This document shows positions 17,593-25,115 of a DNA stretch of 52,217 nt, piece by piece (position 1 is the stretch's first letter; each line of letters starts with the position of its first letter). The DNA lies in contig LSIG01000170.1 of the NCBI GenBank assembly GCA_001556125.1, positions 1 to 52,217 on the forward strand. The letters run 5' to 3'. Made by a program: the position numbers and the translations under genes. Under the pieces are notes generated by a model. That model saw only the letters and a list, made by a program, of their open reading frames with translations, had not been told where the DNA came from and did not search any database. Origin of the DNA: Rhizobiales bacterium CCH10-E5. GTDB lineage: Bacteria > Pseudomonadota > Alphaproteobacteria > Rhizobiales > Beijerinckiaceae.

Positions 17593-18729
17593 CTACAACG
17601 ATAACTCCGCTTCGATGAACGCCGTCACCTCCTCCGCCGCGACGCCATGCGCGATGAAACTCTGGCCGATGCCGCGGGCGAGGATAAAGGTCAGGATGCC
17701 GCGGCGGACCTTCTTGTCCTGGCCCATCGCCGCGACGATCTCCTGCGCCGTGCCGGCTCCGCCCGGCACCTGCTGGAGCGTCGAGGGCAGGCCGACGGCG
17801 TCGAGATGGCGCACGACGCGGGTCGCGTCCTGGCCGGAGCAGAGCCCCAGCCGCTGCGAGAAGCGGAAGGCGAGGGCGAGGCCGATCGCCACCGCCTCGC
17901 CATGGACGAGGCGGGTGGAGTCGTAGTTCGTCAGCCGCTCCAGCGCATGCGCGAAGGTGTGGCCGAGATTGAGAAGCGCGCGGTCGCCTTCCTCGCGCTC
18001 GTCGCGGGCGACGATGGCCGCCTTGGCGCGGCAGGAGACGGCGACCGCATGGTCGCGCTCGGGGCCGCCTGCGATGATGCGGCTCCAGTTGACCTCGCAC
18101 CAGTCGAAGAAGGCGGGATCGTCGATCAGCCCGTATTTCACCACCTCGGCATAGCCGGCCTTGAACTCGCGTTCGCTGAGGGTGTCGAGCAAAGCGGTGT
18201 CGGCGATCACCAGCGCCGGCTGGTGGAAGGCGCCGATCAGGTTCTTGCCATGGCCCGAATTGATGCCGGTCTTGCCGCCGACGGAGGAATCGACCTGGGC
18301 CAGCAATGTCGTCGGAATCTGCACGAAGCGCACGCCCCGGCGCAGCACGGCGGCCGCGAAGCCGGTGAGATCGCCCACCACGCCGCCGCCGAGCGCGATG
18401 ACGAGGTCGTCGCGCTCGATCTTCGCCGCGAGCAGCGCGTCGCAGAGCGTCGTGAACTGCGCATAGGATTTGGTCGCCTCGCCCGTCGGCACGGTGATGC
18501 GGGTGAAGCCGATGGCCTCCTGCTGCAGGCAGGCCTCCAGAGCCGGGGCATGGAGCGGGCCGACGCGCTCGTCGGTGACAACAGCGACCTTGGCGCCGGG
18601 CGCCATCGCGGCGATCAGGGCTGCCGCCTCGCAGAGCTGGTGGCGGCCGATCTGGATATCATAGGCGCGGCCCTCCAGCGCGACCGGAACCGTGATCCGG
18701 GCGCCGGCCGACGGGGCAGGGGTGGTCAT
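17593..18729 (-). CDS. aroB: 3-dehydroquinate synthase
   Basis: The second enzyme of the shikimate pathway, converting DAHP to 3-dehydroquinate with NAD and a divalent metal. Family motifs are all present: the NAD-binding GGGVVGDLTGFAAAV, the active-site lysine in DSSVGGKTGIN, and the zinc ligands Glu in GYAEVVKYGLI, His in LLNLGHTFAHALE and His in VHGEAVAIGLALAF. The length (378) is standard. Its ATG overlaps the aroK stop by 4 bases (18726-18729), so the two are translationally coupled in one operon, as is usual in this order. The assignment is secure. Confidence 0.97.
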   Translation of the reverse strand: MTTPAPSAGARITVPVALEGRAYDIQIGRHQLCEAAALIAAMAPGAKVAVVTDERVGPLHAPALEACLQQEAIGFTRITVPTGEATKSYAQFTTLCDALLAAKIERDDLVIALGGGVVGDLTGFAAAVLRRGVRFVQIPTTLLAQVDSSVGGKTGINSGHGKNLIGAFHQPALVIADTALLDTLSEREFKAGYAEVVKYGLIDDPAFFDWCEVNWSRIIAGGPERDHAVAVSCRAKAAIVARDEREEGDRALLNLGHTFAHALERLTNYDSTRLVHGEAVAIGLALAFRFSQRLGLCSGQDATRVVRHLDAVGLPSTLQQVPGGAGTAQEIVAAMGQDKKVRRGILTFILARGIGQSFIAHGVAAEEVTAFIEAELSL

Positions 18730-19385
18730 GGCGTGGGCTTCCGGTCGGGAGGGGTGCGCAGATGCCGGTCCAGCGCGGCCAGCGCCGCCGTCACCACGAC
18801 GTCATGGGGGTCGTCGCGCGAGAGCAGGGTGAGATCGGAGAGCGCATAGACCGGCTCGCGCTCGGCCAGCATCCGCCGCAGCGTCGCCTCGGGGTCGGCG
18901 GTCTGGAGCAGGGGGCGGTTGGAGCGCTTGCGGACGCGGCGCATCAGCACCTCGGGCTCGGCCTTGAGCCAGATCGAGATGCCGAGATCGGCGATGCGCG
19001 CGCGGGTTTCCGCGTTCATGAAGGCGCCGCCGCCGGTCGCGAGTACGAGGGGGGCACGCGTCGTCAGGATACGGCTGATGACGCGGCGCTCGCCGTCGCG
19101 GAACTCGCTCTCGCCGCGCTGCGCGAAGATCTCGGGGATCGTCATGCCGGCGGCCGTCTCGATCTCGGTGTCGGCATCGACGAAGGGCAGGCCGAGCCGC
19201 GTGGCCAGCCGGCGGCCGACGGAGCTCTTGCCCGAGCCCATCATGCCGACGAGCACGATCGCCCGCGGACCGATCGCCGCCCGCAGGGCCGCCGGGTCCG
19301 GGCCGATATCCTCACCTCGTGGCTGGTCGAGCGTCTCGACGATCGTCATAGCGATGGAAGCCTTGTCTTCAGCGCCCTTTAACAT
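18726..19385 (-). CDS. aroK: Shikimate kinase
   Basis: Phosphorylates shikimate with ATP, the fifth step towards chorismate. The P-loop VGMMGSGKSSVG is at residues 46-57, followed by the shikimate-binding DADTEIE (about 70-76), FRDGERRVI, ATGGGAF and the lid arginines in KRSNRPLLQ. It is the first gene of aroK-aroB. The start is uncertain: ATG at 19385 gives 219 residues, ATG at 19349 gives 207, and neither has a clear ribosome-binding site. An N-terminal extension before the P-loop is common in this order. It is divergent from the small gene and xerD at 19520. Confidence 0.96.
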   Translation of the reverse strand: MLKGAEDKASIAMTIVETLDQPRGEDIGPDPAALRAAIGPRAIVLVGMMGSGKSSVGRRLATRLGLPFVDADTEIETAAGMTIPEIFAQRGESEFRDGERRVISRILTTRAPLVLATGGGAFMNAETRARIADLGISIWLKAEPEVLMRRVRKRSNRPLLQTADPEATLRRMLAEREPVYALSDLTLLSRDDPHDVVVTAALAALDRHLRTPPDRKPTP

Positions 19386-19519
19386 GAGCCGTCACACAAC
19401 GTCAGGCCCCGTGCCGCATTTTGCGGCGCTTGTGGCCTTGCCGTCCTTGCCGGCATCCGCCATCTCCCGAAAGATGCGTGGGGCCATCGCAGCCACCGCC
19501 CCGAAGGATCCGCCTCACC

Positions 19520-19666
19520 GTGCCGACGCTGTTCCGATTCGTCGCCTTCCTGGCCCTGCTCGGCGGACTCGTCTTCGGCGGCATGGTCGCGCTCGTCACC
19601 TTCGTCGAACCGGTGCCGCGCGAGATGGTCGAGACGATTCCGCCCGCCCGGCTCCAGCCGAAATGA
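19520..19666 (+). CDS. Small single-span membrane protein upstream of xerD
   Basis: A 48-residue protein: one membrane helix (FRFVAFLALLGGLVFGGMVA, about residues 5-25) followed by a short polar tail (FVEPVPREMVETIPP). Start GTG at 19520 with AAGGA about 12 bases upstream (19503-19508); an upstream in-frame ATG at 19421 would add low-complexity Arg/Pro residues and is not preferred. The stop overlaps the xerD ATG (ATGA), implying translational coupling. Very similar small proteins occur before xerD in this order and are often mislabelled as histidine kinase; there is no kinase domain. Function unknown. Confidence 0.75.
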   Translation: MPTLFRFVAFLALLGGLVFGGMVALVTFVEPVPREMVETIPPARLQPK

Positions 19667-20592
19667 GCCGGATCGCGCAGGCGCGGCGCAACGGCTTTCT
19701 CGACATGCTCGCCGCCGAGCGCGGCGCCGCCCGCAACACGCTCGACGCCTATCAGCGCGATATCGACGACTATCTGGAATTCCTCGGCGGGCGGGCGCTG
19801 GAGGCCGCGACGGCTGACGACATCCGCGGCTGGCTGGCGGATTTGTCCGCGCGGGGGCTGAAAGCCTCTTCCGCCGCGCGGCGGCTCTCGGCGGTGCGCC
19901 AGTTCCACCGCTTCCTCTACACGGAAGGCTTCGCCCCCAGCGATCCGACCGCGGCGATCCAGGGTCCGCGGCTCGGGCGGCCGCTGCCGAAGGTGATCTC
20001 GGTCGCCGATGTCGAGCGGCTGATCGCGACCGCGCGGGAGGCCTGCATCCGCGAGGGGCTGACGCCCGCCGCGCGGCTGCGGGCGCTGCGGATGCGCTGC
20101 CTGATCGAGATGCTCTACGCCACGGGCCTGCGCGTCTCGGAGTTGATCGCGCTGCCACTCTCGGCAGCGACGACGCGCGAGCGCTTCCTGGTGGTGCGCG
20201 GCAAGGGCAACAAGGACCGGCTGGTGCCGCTGAACGAGCCGGCGCGGGAGGCGGCGCGGCTCTGGCTGGCGGCGCTGCGCGAGTCGGGCGGCGCGGAGAC
20301 GCGCTGGCTCTTCCCCGCCGAGGGCGAGAGCGGGCATCTCACCCGCCAGGCCTTCGGGCGCGATCTCAAGGCGCTGGGCGGGGCGGCCGGGCTGTCGGGC
20401 GCTGCCCTGAGCCCGCATGTGCTGCGGCACGCCTTCGCCAGCCATCTGCTCCAGAACGGCGCCGATCTGCGCGTCGTCCAGGAGCTGCTGGGACATTCCG
20501 ACATCGCGACCACGCAGATCTACACCCATGTCCTCGACGACCGCCTGAAGAGCCTGGTGCGGGACCTCCACCCGCTGGCGGACGAGGCCTGA
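19663..20592 (+). CDS. xerD: Site-specific tyrosine recombinase XerD
   Basis: A 309-residue tyrosine recombinase that, with XerC, resolves chromosome dimers at dif. The N-terminal core-binding domain covers residues 1-100. The catalytic set is complete: Arg157 (TGLRVSEL), Lys181 (RGKGNKDR), His252 and Arg255 (SPHVLRHAFASHLL), His278 (LGHSDIATTQIYTHV) and the nucleophile Tyr287. Length, domain layout and the location opposite aroK-aroB are those of the housekeeping enzyme, not of an island integrase. The first ATG overlaps the upstream small gene's stop. HutD follows after 9 bases. Confidence 0.95.
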   Translation: MSRIAQARRNGFLDMLAAERGAARNTLDAYQRDIDDYLEFLGGRALEAATADDIRGWLADLSARGLKASSAARRLSAVRQFHRFLYTEGFAPSDPTAAIQGPRLGRPLPKVISVADVERLIATAREACIREGLTPAARLRALRMRCLIEMLYATGLRVSELIALPLSAATTRERFLVVRGKGNKDRLVPLNEPAREAARLWLAALRESGGAETRWLFPAEGESGHLTRQAFGRDLKALGGAAGLSGAALSPHVLRHAFASHLLQNGADLRVVQELLGHSDIATTQIYTHVLDDRLKSLVRDLHPLADEA

Positions 20593-20601
20593 GAGAGCCG
20601 C

Positions 20602-21189
20602 ATGACGACGCGCCTGACACCGCTGCCGCCCGAGAGCTTCCGCAGCAAGCCCTGGAAGAATGGCGGCGGCGTCACGCACGACATCGCCGATGCGAGCCGC
20701 CCCGGCGCCGACCCCGCTGGCTGGGAGGGCATGGTCTGGCGGCTCGGGCGCACGGCCATCGTCCAGCCAGGCCCCTTCTCCGACCTCACCGGCTATGAGC
20801 GGCTGCAGGCGGTCATCGTCGGCTCCGGCCTGGTGCTGGAGGGCGCTTCGGGCGAGATCGACCTGCGCCGGCCTTTCACGCCCGTGCGCTATGATGGCGG
20901 GCTGCCGCTGGTCAGCCGGCTGGAGAACGGGCCGGTCGAGGTCGTCAACCTGATCGTCGACCGGGCGCTGTGCCGCGCCGATCTCGCGGCGCCGGAGCCG
21001 GGCGAAACCCTGGCCCTGGCGCCCGCCATCCACATTCTCTACGCGCCGGGCGAGGCCGTGACGGCGCGTTGCGGCAGCGAGGCCATCGCTCTCACGGGCG
21101 GCCATGCGCTGCGGATCGACGCCGAGGCGGATGGTTCGCTGATGGTGGAGGCGGGCCGCGCCCTGCTGGCGACGATCCGGCTGCGCTAG
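20602..21189 (+). CDS. HutD/Ves family protein
   Basis: A 195-residue bicupin of the HutD/Ves family. The signature SKPWKNGGGVTHDIA stands at residues 14-28, followed by GWEGMVWRLGRTAI, PGPFSDLTGYERLQAVI and the second barrel from about residue 110. GAGAG lies 5 bases before the ATG. It is probably co-transcribed with xerD. No histidine-utilisation genes are nearby, so a link to histidine metabolism, from which the family takes its name, is not supported here. Its stop codon overlaps that of the convergent carbonic anhydrase. Confidence 0.88.
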   Translation: MTTRLTPLPPESFRSKPWKNGGGVTHDIADASRPGADPAGWEGMVWRLGRTAIVQPGPFSDLTGYERLQAVIVGSGLVLEGASGEIDLRRPFTPVRYDGGLPLVSRLENGPVEVVNLIVDRALCRADLAAPEPGETLALAPAIHILYAPGEAVTARCGSEAIALTGGHALRIDAEADGSLMVEAGRALLATIRLR

Positions 21190-21878
21190 TCGCAGCGCAG
21201 CGGCATCGCCTTCCGCGGCAACTCGCCGATGGCGGGGAGGAACTGCCCCGTCGTCGGATCGAGCAGCATCAGCACGCCGGTGGCGACGGCGAAATAGGCG
21301 CCGTGCAGGTGCAGCCGCCCCTTGCTCTCGAGAATCTGCACGCAGGGGAAGGTGCGCAGATTGGCCAGCGACTGCTGGATCGAGGCGAAGGCGAGGCGCT
21401 CGACATAGCCGTCCAGCGTCTCGTGCCGGCCGCGCCCGCCGGTGCGCTCGGCCGCCGGGCCGATCAGCGTGATCCATTTGCCGATGAAGTCGCCCGAGGA
21501 GAGAGGGCCCTGGGCGTCGTCGGCGAAGGCGCGGATGCCGCCGCAGCGGCCATGGCCGAGCACGACGATATGCTCCACCTTGAGCGCCTGAACGGCATAT
21601 TCGAGCGCGGCCGAAGTGCCATGGAGCTGGTCGTCGGGCGAGAAGGGCGGCACCAGATTGGCGACATTGCGGACGACGAACATCTCGCCCGGCCGCGCGT
21701 CGAAGATCACCTCCGGCGAGACGCGCGAGTCGCAGCAGCCGATCAGCATGATCTTCGGCGTCTGGCCGGTCTCGGCCAGCTGCTCGTAGCGGTCCTTTTC
21801 CCGGTCGAAGCGATCGTCGAGAAAGGCGCGGTAACCTTCGGTCAGCCGCTCGGGGAAGGGGGATGCGGGCGTCTCCAT
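21186..21878 (-). CDS. Beta-class carbonic anhydrase
   Basis: A 230-residue zinc enzyme that interconverts CO2 and bicarbonate. The zinc and catalytic residues are visible: Cys48, Asp50 and Arg52 in GCCDSRVSPE, then His109 and Cys112 in VLGHGRCGG. PGEMFVVRNVANLVPP and LHGTSAALEYAVQAL complete the family core. No signal peptide is seen, so it is cytoplasmic. It ends by overlapping the HutD stop in a CTAG tetranucleotide. In principle it could supply bicarbonate for the cyanase encoded 25 kb away, but the two are not linked in an operon. Confidence 0.95.
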   Translation of the reverse strand: METPASPFPERLTEGYRAFLDDRFDREKDRYEQLAETGQTPKIMLIGCCDSRVSPEVIFDARPGEMFVVRNVANLVPPFSPDDQLHGTSAALEYAVQALKVEHIVVLGHGRCGGIRAFADDAQGPLSSGDFIGKWITLIGPAAERTGGRGRHETLDGYVERLAFASIQQSLANLRTFPCVQILESKGRLHLHGAYFAVATGVLMLLDPTTGQFLPAIGELPRKAMPLRCD

Positions 21879-21947
21879 CCCGCCTTCGAACAGGAGGAGG
21901 CCGCTTTCGTCAAGCCGATGCTGCGCTGCGGCATGATCGGTCTGCGT

Positions 21948-22280
21948 TCAGTGGGCCGCGCAGGCGGCCTCGAGGCGGGCCACCAGAGCAGCGGGATCGC
22001 CCGCGATCGCCAGCAGCTTGACCCGCGCTGTCGCTCCCGTGGCGAGCGTGACAGCACTGCGCGAAACGCCCAACTCCCGGGCCAGCAAAGTGAGGAGGGC
22101 GGCATTGGCCTCGCCCTCGCTGGCCGCCGCCCGGACCCTCGCCTTCAGCACCGTCTTGCCGTCGGAGAGGACCTCGATTCCGTCGAGGGCGTCGCGCCCA
22201 CCGCGGGGCGTCAGCCGCACCGCGAGACGCAGGCCGTCGGTGGTCGCCGTCCAGGGCCGGGATGCGGCCTCGGGTGCCAC
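21948..22280 (-). CDS. DUF167 family protein (YggU-like)
   Basis: A 110-residue small alpha/beta protein. Typical motifs are LRLAVRLTPRGGRDALDG, VLKARVRAAASEGEANAALL and LARELGVSRSAVTLATGATA (the last part reading as the family's SGxxSRxK region, here ATARVK). The start is a GTG at 22280, one base beyond the yggT stop, so the pair is translationally coupled. The YggT-YggU pair is widely conserved in proteobacteria, but the molecular role remains unclear. Confidence 0.9.
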   Translation of the reverse strand: MAPEAASRPWTATTDGLRLAVRLTPRGGRDALDGIEVLSDGKTVLKARVRAAASEGEANAALLTLLARELGVSRSAVTLATGATARVKLLAIAGDPAALVARLEAACAAH

Positions 22281-22281
22281 C

Positions 22282-22572
22282 TCAGAAGACGGCGGGGTAG
22301 AGATAAAGGACGATGACGCGCTCGATGAAGAAGATGATCAGCAGCAAGACGATCGGCGAGAGATCCAGCCCCCCCATCTGGGGCAGCATGTTCCGGATCG
22401 GACGCAGCAGCGGTTCGGTGACGCGGTAGAGCATGTCCCAGATCGTCGAGACGAACTGGTTGCGCGTGTTGACGACGTTGAAGGCGATCAGCCAGCTCAG
22501 CACGGCCGAGATGATCAGCAGCCAAGTGTAGATCTGCAGGGCCAGCAGCACCACGTCGAGAACGGCACGCAT
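22282..22572 (-). CDS. YggT family membrane protein
   Basis: A 96-residue protein with two membrane segments (ALQIYTWLLIISAVLSWLIA and PIVLLLIIFFIERVIVLYLY) and the family motifs YRVTEPLLRPIRNMLP and GGLDLSPIVLLL. The start is the ATG at 22572: AGAGGA lies 6 bases before it, whereas the ATG two codons upstream (22578) is too close to that site. Family members act in cell-division or envelope ion homeostasis, with the precise role unsettled. It forms an operon with the DUF167 gene. Confidence 0.9.
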   Translation of the reverse strand: MRAVLDVVLLALQIYTWLLIISAVLSWLIAFNVVNTRNQFVSTIWDMLYRVTEPLLRPIRNMLPQMGGLDLSPIVLLLIIFFIERVIVLYLYPAVF

Positions 22573-22657
22573 CTTCATTCCTCTGGATCGTCGTCGGGCG
22601 CATCTATCGCGCGGCGCTGCCCGTTCGGCGCCGGCGCAAAACTCCTGGCGCAAGCGA

Positions 22658-22686
22658 TTGACAGACAGGCGACGCACGGCCTAGAA
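22658..22686 (+). promoter_or_regulatory. Promoter of tRNA-Ala
   Basis: TTGACA at 22658-22663, a 17-base spacer and CTAGAA at 22681-22686 match a sigma-70-type promoter. The tRNA 5' end is 12 bases past the -10 element, so transcription would start a few bases before the mature end. Confidence 0.65.
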
Positions 22687-22698
22687 GGCCAGCGCCTC

Positions 22699-22775
<77 letters not shown>

Positions 22776-22906
22776 GGCCTCCGGAACCCGCGTCTTCGCG
22801 CCGTTCTGCCGGACTTGGTGGACATTCCCCCGAACCTATATCTCGCAATAGGGCCGGCTTCACCGGCTTTGTGATTGACCGGTGGTTTTGCGACCCGCCG
22901 GTCCGT

Positions 22907-23116
22907 TCAACCGTGCTCGAACTCGGCGTTGTAGGCGGCGGCCAGCATGGCGTGGCAGGCCATCGCCTGCTCTCGGACGGCTTCGAGCGTGACGTGGTTG
23001 GCGATGTCGACGAGGTCGCGGAGTGCGAAATCCACCGCCGAGAGCAGATCGAGCGCGCTCCCCGCCTGGCTTTCCTCGCGAGCCGGCGGAAGCCGAAACT
23101 GCAGAACCTGTCCCAT
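22907..23116 (-). CDS. Small conserved-looking hypothetical protein
   Basis: A 69-residue, probably helical and cytoplasmic protein that I cannot assign. It begins MGQVLQFRLPPAREESQAG and continues with amphipathic helices (ALDLLSAVDFALRDLVDIAN; LEAVREQAMACHAMLAAAYN). The start at 23116 is preceded by GAGAG; an in-frame upstream ATG at 23170 would add unlikely residues. It lies alone between the tRNA and the DUF882 gene. A weak 5-bp hairpin (22853-22867) beyond its stop might terminate it. Codon use is like that of its neighbours. Confidence 0.65.
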   Translation of the reverse strand: MGQVLQFRLPPAREESQAGSALDLLSAVDFALRDLVDIANHVTLEAVREQAMACHAMLAAAYNAEFEHG

Positions 23117-23193
23117 GTCACTCTCACTGTTGGCGAATCGCCGTGAGTGTGGGCCGTGGGCGGTCAGCAATCGGTTAATGCCGGCACGCTCTC

Positions 23194-24927
23194 TCAGTTC
23201 TGGATGAAGTTCGTCGGCAGCGGCTTCACCGCCGGGCCGCTGAAAGAGCCGGTGCGGGCGTCGTTCGGCTCGGCATGGCTGAAGCCCAGCGCCGCCGCCG
23301 GGCTCGGGCCGGATATCGGCGATGCGGCCGGCGCGGTCGTGCGGGCGCGGGCGGTGGCGACGGTGACACTGCGTCCCGCGGGCGCGGGGCTGCGCGTGAC
23401 AGCGGCGAAGAGCGAATCGAGGCCGGCGCGGTCCGAATCGTACTGGGCCTCGATCGGTGTGGGCGCCGGGCGGGCGGGCGTCGCGACCGCGACGCTGACC
23501 GCCGGGCTGCCCCCGGGGCGGCTCGGGGGCAGCGGGTGGGTGACGACGACGAGCCGGCCCTCCGGCTGGGTCCCTTCGCTGCCGCGCAGGCCGGCACCGC
23601 CGGTGGGCAGAGGGGTCGACTGGCCGGCCAGGGCGAATCCGGTCAGCGCGGCCGGACGCAGGGGCGGCAGGGGAGCGCTGGTCGGCTTGCCGGCGATGAC
23701 GGTCTCGATGAGAGCGAAGGCGAGCGCGCCGCCCCCGGCAGGCAGGGCCGCGATCTGGACGGCGCCCTCCGCTTCGCCGGGCAGGGCCAGGCCGCGCGGG
23801 CGGGCGAGCGGAATGGGGGCATCGACGAGGGCCGGCCGGCGCTCCTGGGGAGGGGGCGGAGGGGGCTCGGCCGCGGCATTGACGGGCGCCACGGCTTGAG
23901 CCGCCGGCGGCTCAGGCGCCCGCGGGGCCAGGCGCTCGGCCCGCTCCTGCGCGAGCGAGCGCGTTGCGGCAGCCGGCTGGGGTGCCATGGCGACGGCAAA
24001 GCGCCCACCGTCCGACGAGTTGCTGTCGGCATAGGGATTGGGGCTGGCATAGGCGATGACGGCGGGCTGCGGCTTGGGAGCGACGCGGCGGCCGCGGGTC
24101 GGGCGGGCATCCGCCTCCTCCTCGTCGCCGCCGAAGAGCGAGGCCCAGAGGCTCTTGCGGCCGGAGGAGATGACCGCGCCCTCGTCGAGATCGGCCGCCG
24201 CATAACCGGCGACCGCGCCACCGCTGGCGAGGATCTCGGCCTTGGCGATCTCGTAGCCGCCGAGCGGCTGGCCGTCGGCGGGAAGGTGGACGGTCTTCTC
24301 GTCCGGGAAAAGGCGCACGAGCTGGTCGCGCGTCATGCGTGGCCAGGAGCGCACCGAGCCGGCATCGAGATGGATGAAGGGCGTGTGAGCGCCGGGATAG
24401 AAGCCCACGCCGCCGCGCTGCAGGCGCATGCCGGCTTCACGGATGCGGGCGGTCGGCGTGTCCGGCAGATAGAAGTCCATCGCCTTGCCGAGCATGTGCT
24501 GGCTGTGCTTGGCGACCGCGCGCGAGCGCCGCCGCAGCATCGAATTGGTGCCGGGTGAGCGATAGGCGGAGACGACGTGGAAGGGCTGCTCCGAACCGAC
24601 CTGACGCTGGACCTCCCAGGCGACGTCGAAGAGGCGCGGATCCATGCGGATCGGCTCGTCGGTGCGCCAATCGCGCAGGGCCCAGTTCAGCTTCTCGAGG
24701 CCCTCGGCGACGTAGCGCCCGTCCCGCTTGAAGGTGACGGTGACCTCTTCCTTGGTGTGCATGTGGCGGATCGAGATCGTCCGCGTGTCGCCGTTGGCGA
24801 CGGCATCCTGCGTGCCGCGCACGCCCAGCAGGAGAGTCCCGGCCGCGACACCGAGCATCAACGCCCGGCGGAAGACCCTTTTCGGGCGCGCCTGGCGTTC
24901 CGAAAGCGTGGCGTCTGAGCTGCCCAA
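23194..24927 (-). CDS. DUF882 (YcbK-like, M15-type) peptidase with long disordered tail
   Basis: A 577-residue envelope protein. An N-terminal signal/anchor (RVFRRALMLGVAAGTLLLG) is followed by the DUF882 domain, about residues 45-200. The metallopeptidase residues are visible: HVVSAYRSPGTN, then His144-x6-Asp151 in KHSQHMLGKAMDF, and His186/Asp188 in PFIHLDAG. This points to zinc-dependent cleavage of peptidoglycan peptides. Residues ~240-577 are Ala/Pro-rich low complexity, perhaps a flexible linker. The start appears to be a TTG at 24927, as no ATG or GTG precedes the signal; ATG at 24858 would remove its basic region. A CtrA-like box lies upstream. Confidence 0.85.
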   Translation of the reverse strand: MGSSDATLSERQARPKRVFRRALMLGVAAGTLLLGVRGTQDAVANGDTRTISIRHMHTKEEVTVTFKRDGRYVAEGLEKLNWALRDWRTDEPIRMDPRLFDVAWEVQRQVGSEQPFHVVSAYRSPGTNSMLRRRSRAVAKHSQHMLGKAMDFYLPDTPTARIREAGMRLQRGGVGFYPGAHTPFIHLDAGSVRSWPRMTRDQLVRLFPDEKTVHLPADGQPLGGYEIAKAEILASGGAVAGYAAADLDEGAVISSGRKSLWASLFGGDEEEADARPTRGRRVAPKPQPAVIAYASPNPYADSNSSDGGRFAVAMAPQPAAATRSLAQERAERLAPRAPEPPAAQAVAPVNAAAEPPPPPPQERRPALVDAPIPLARPRGLALPGEAEGAVQIAALPAGGGALAFALIETVIAGKPTSAPLPPLRPAALTGFALAGQSTPLPTGGAGLRGSEGTQPEGRLVVVTHPLPPSRPGGSPAVSVAVATPARPAPTPIEAQYDSDRAGLDSLFAAVTRSPAPAGRSVTVATARARTTAPAASPISGPSPAAALGFSHAEPNDARTGSFSGPAVKPLPTNFIQN

Positions 24928-24998
24928 TCTGCTGACCCGTCTCGATGCGTCGCTCTGGCGGCGCGTGATGAACGTGAACGAACAGTTGCGGAGAAGCG

Positions 24999-25013
24999 TT
25001 AACGCCTCGTTAG
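24999..25013 (-). promoter_or_regulatory. CtrA-like box upstream of the DUF882 gene
   Basis: TTAA, 7 bases, TTAG: one mismatch to the CtrA consensus TTAA-N7-TTAA, 72 bases upstream of the DUF882 start. A 14-bp palindrome, CCGGCAATTGCCGG, follows at 25018-25031. Suggestive only. Confidence 0.3.
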
Positions 25014-25115
25014 CAAGCCGGCAATTGCCGGGCCAGCCCTTTCTGCGCGCCTCTCCGCTACGCCGCGATCGTGGCGAAACGGTGCCGGTTCACCGTCCGC
25101 TCCGCCAACGCGACG

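Noticed and set aside
17647..18849. A 400-codon open frame on the plus strand opposite aroB-aroK
   Set aside because: Low-complexity, Arg/Ala/Asp-rich translation caused by GC-rich antisense codons; the opposite strand encodes the intact enzymes.
19663..20592. Tyrosine recombinase as a sign of an integrated element
   Set aside because: Length, motifs and position opposite aroK-aroB are those of housekeeping XerD; no attachment repeats or cargo genes follow.
22853..22867. Terminator for the tRNA or the 69-residue gene
   Set aside because: Only a 5-bp stem and a three-T tail; too weak to list as a feature.
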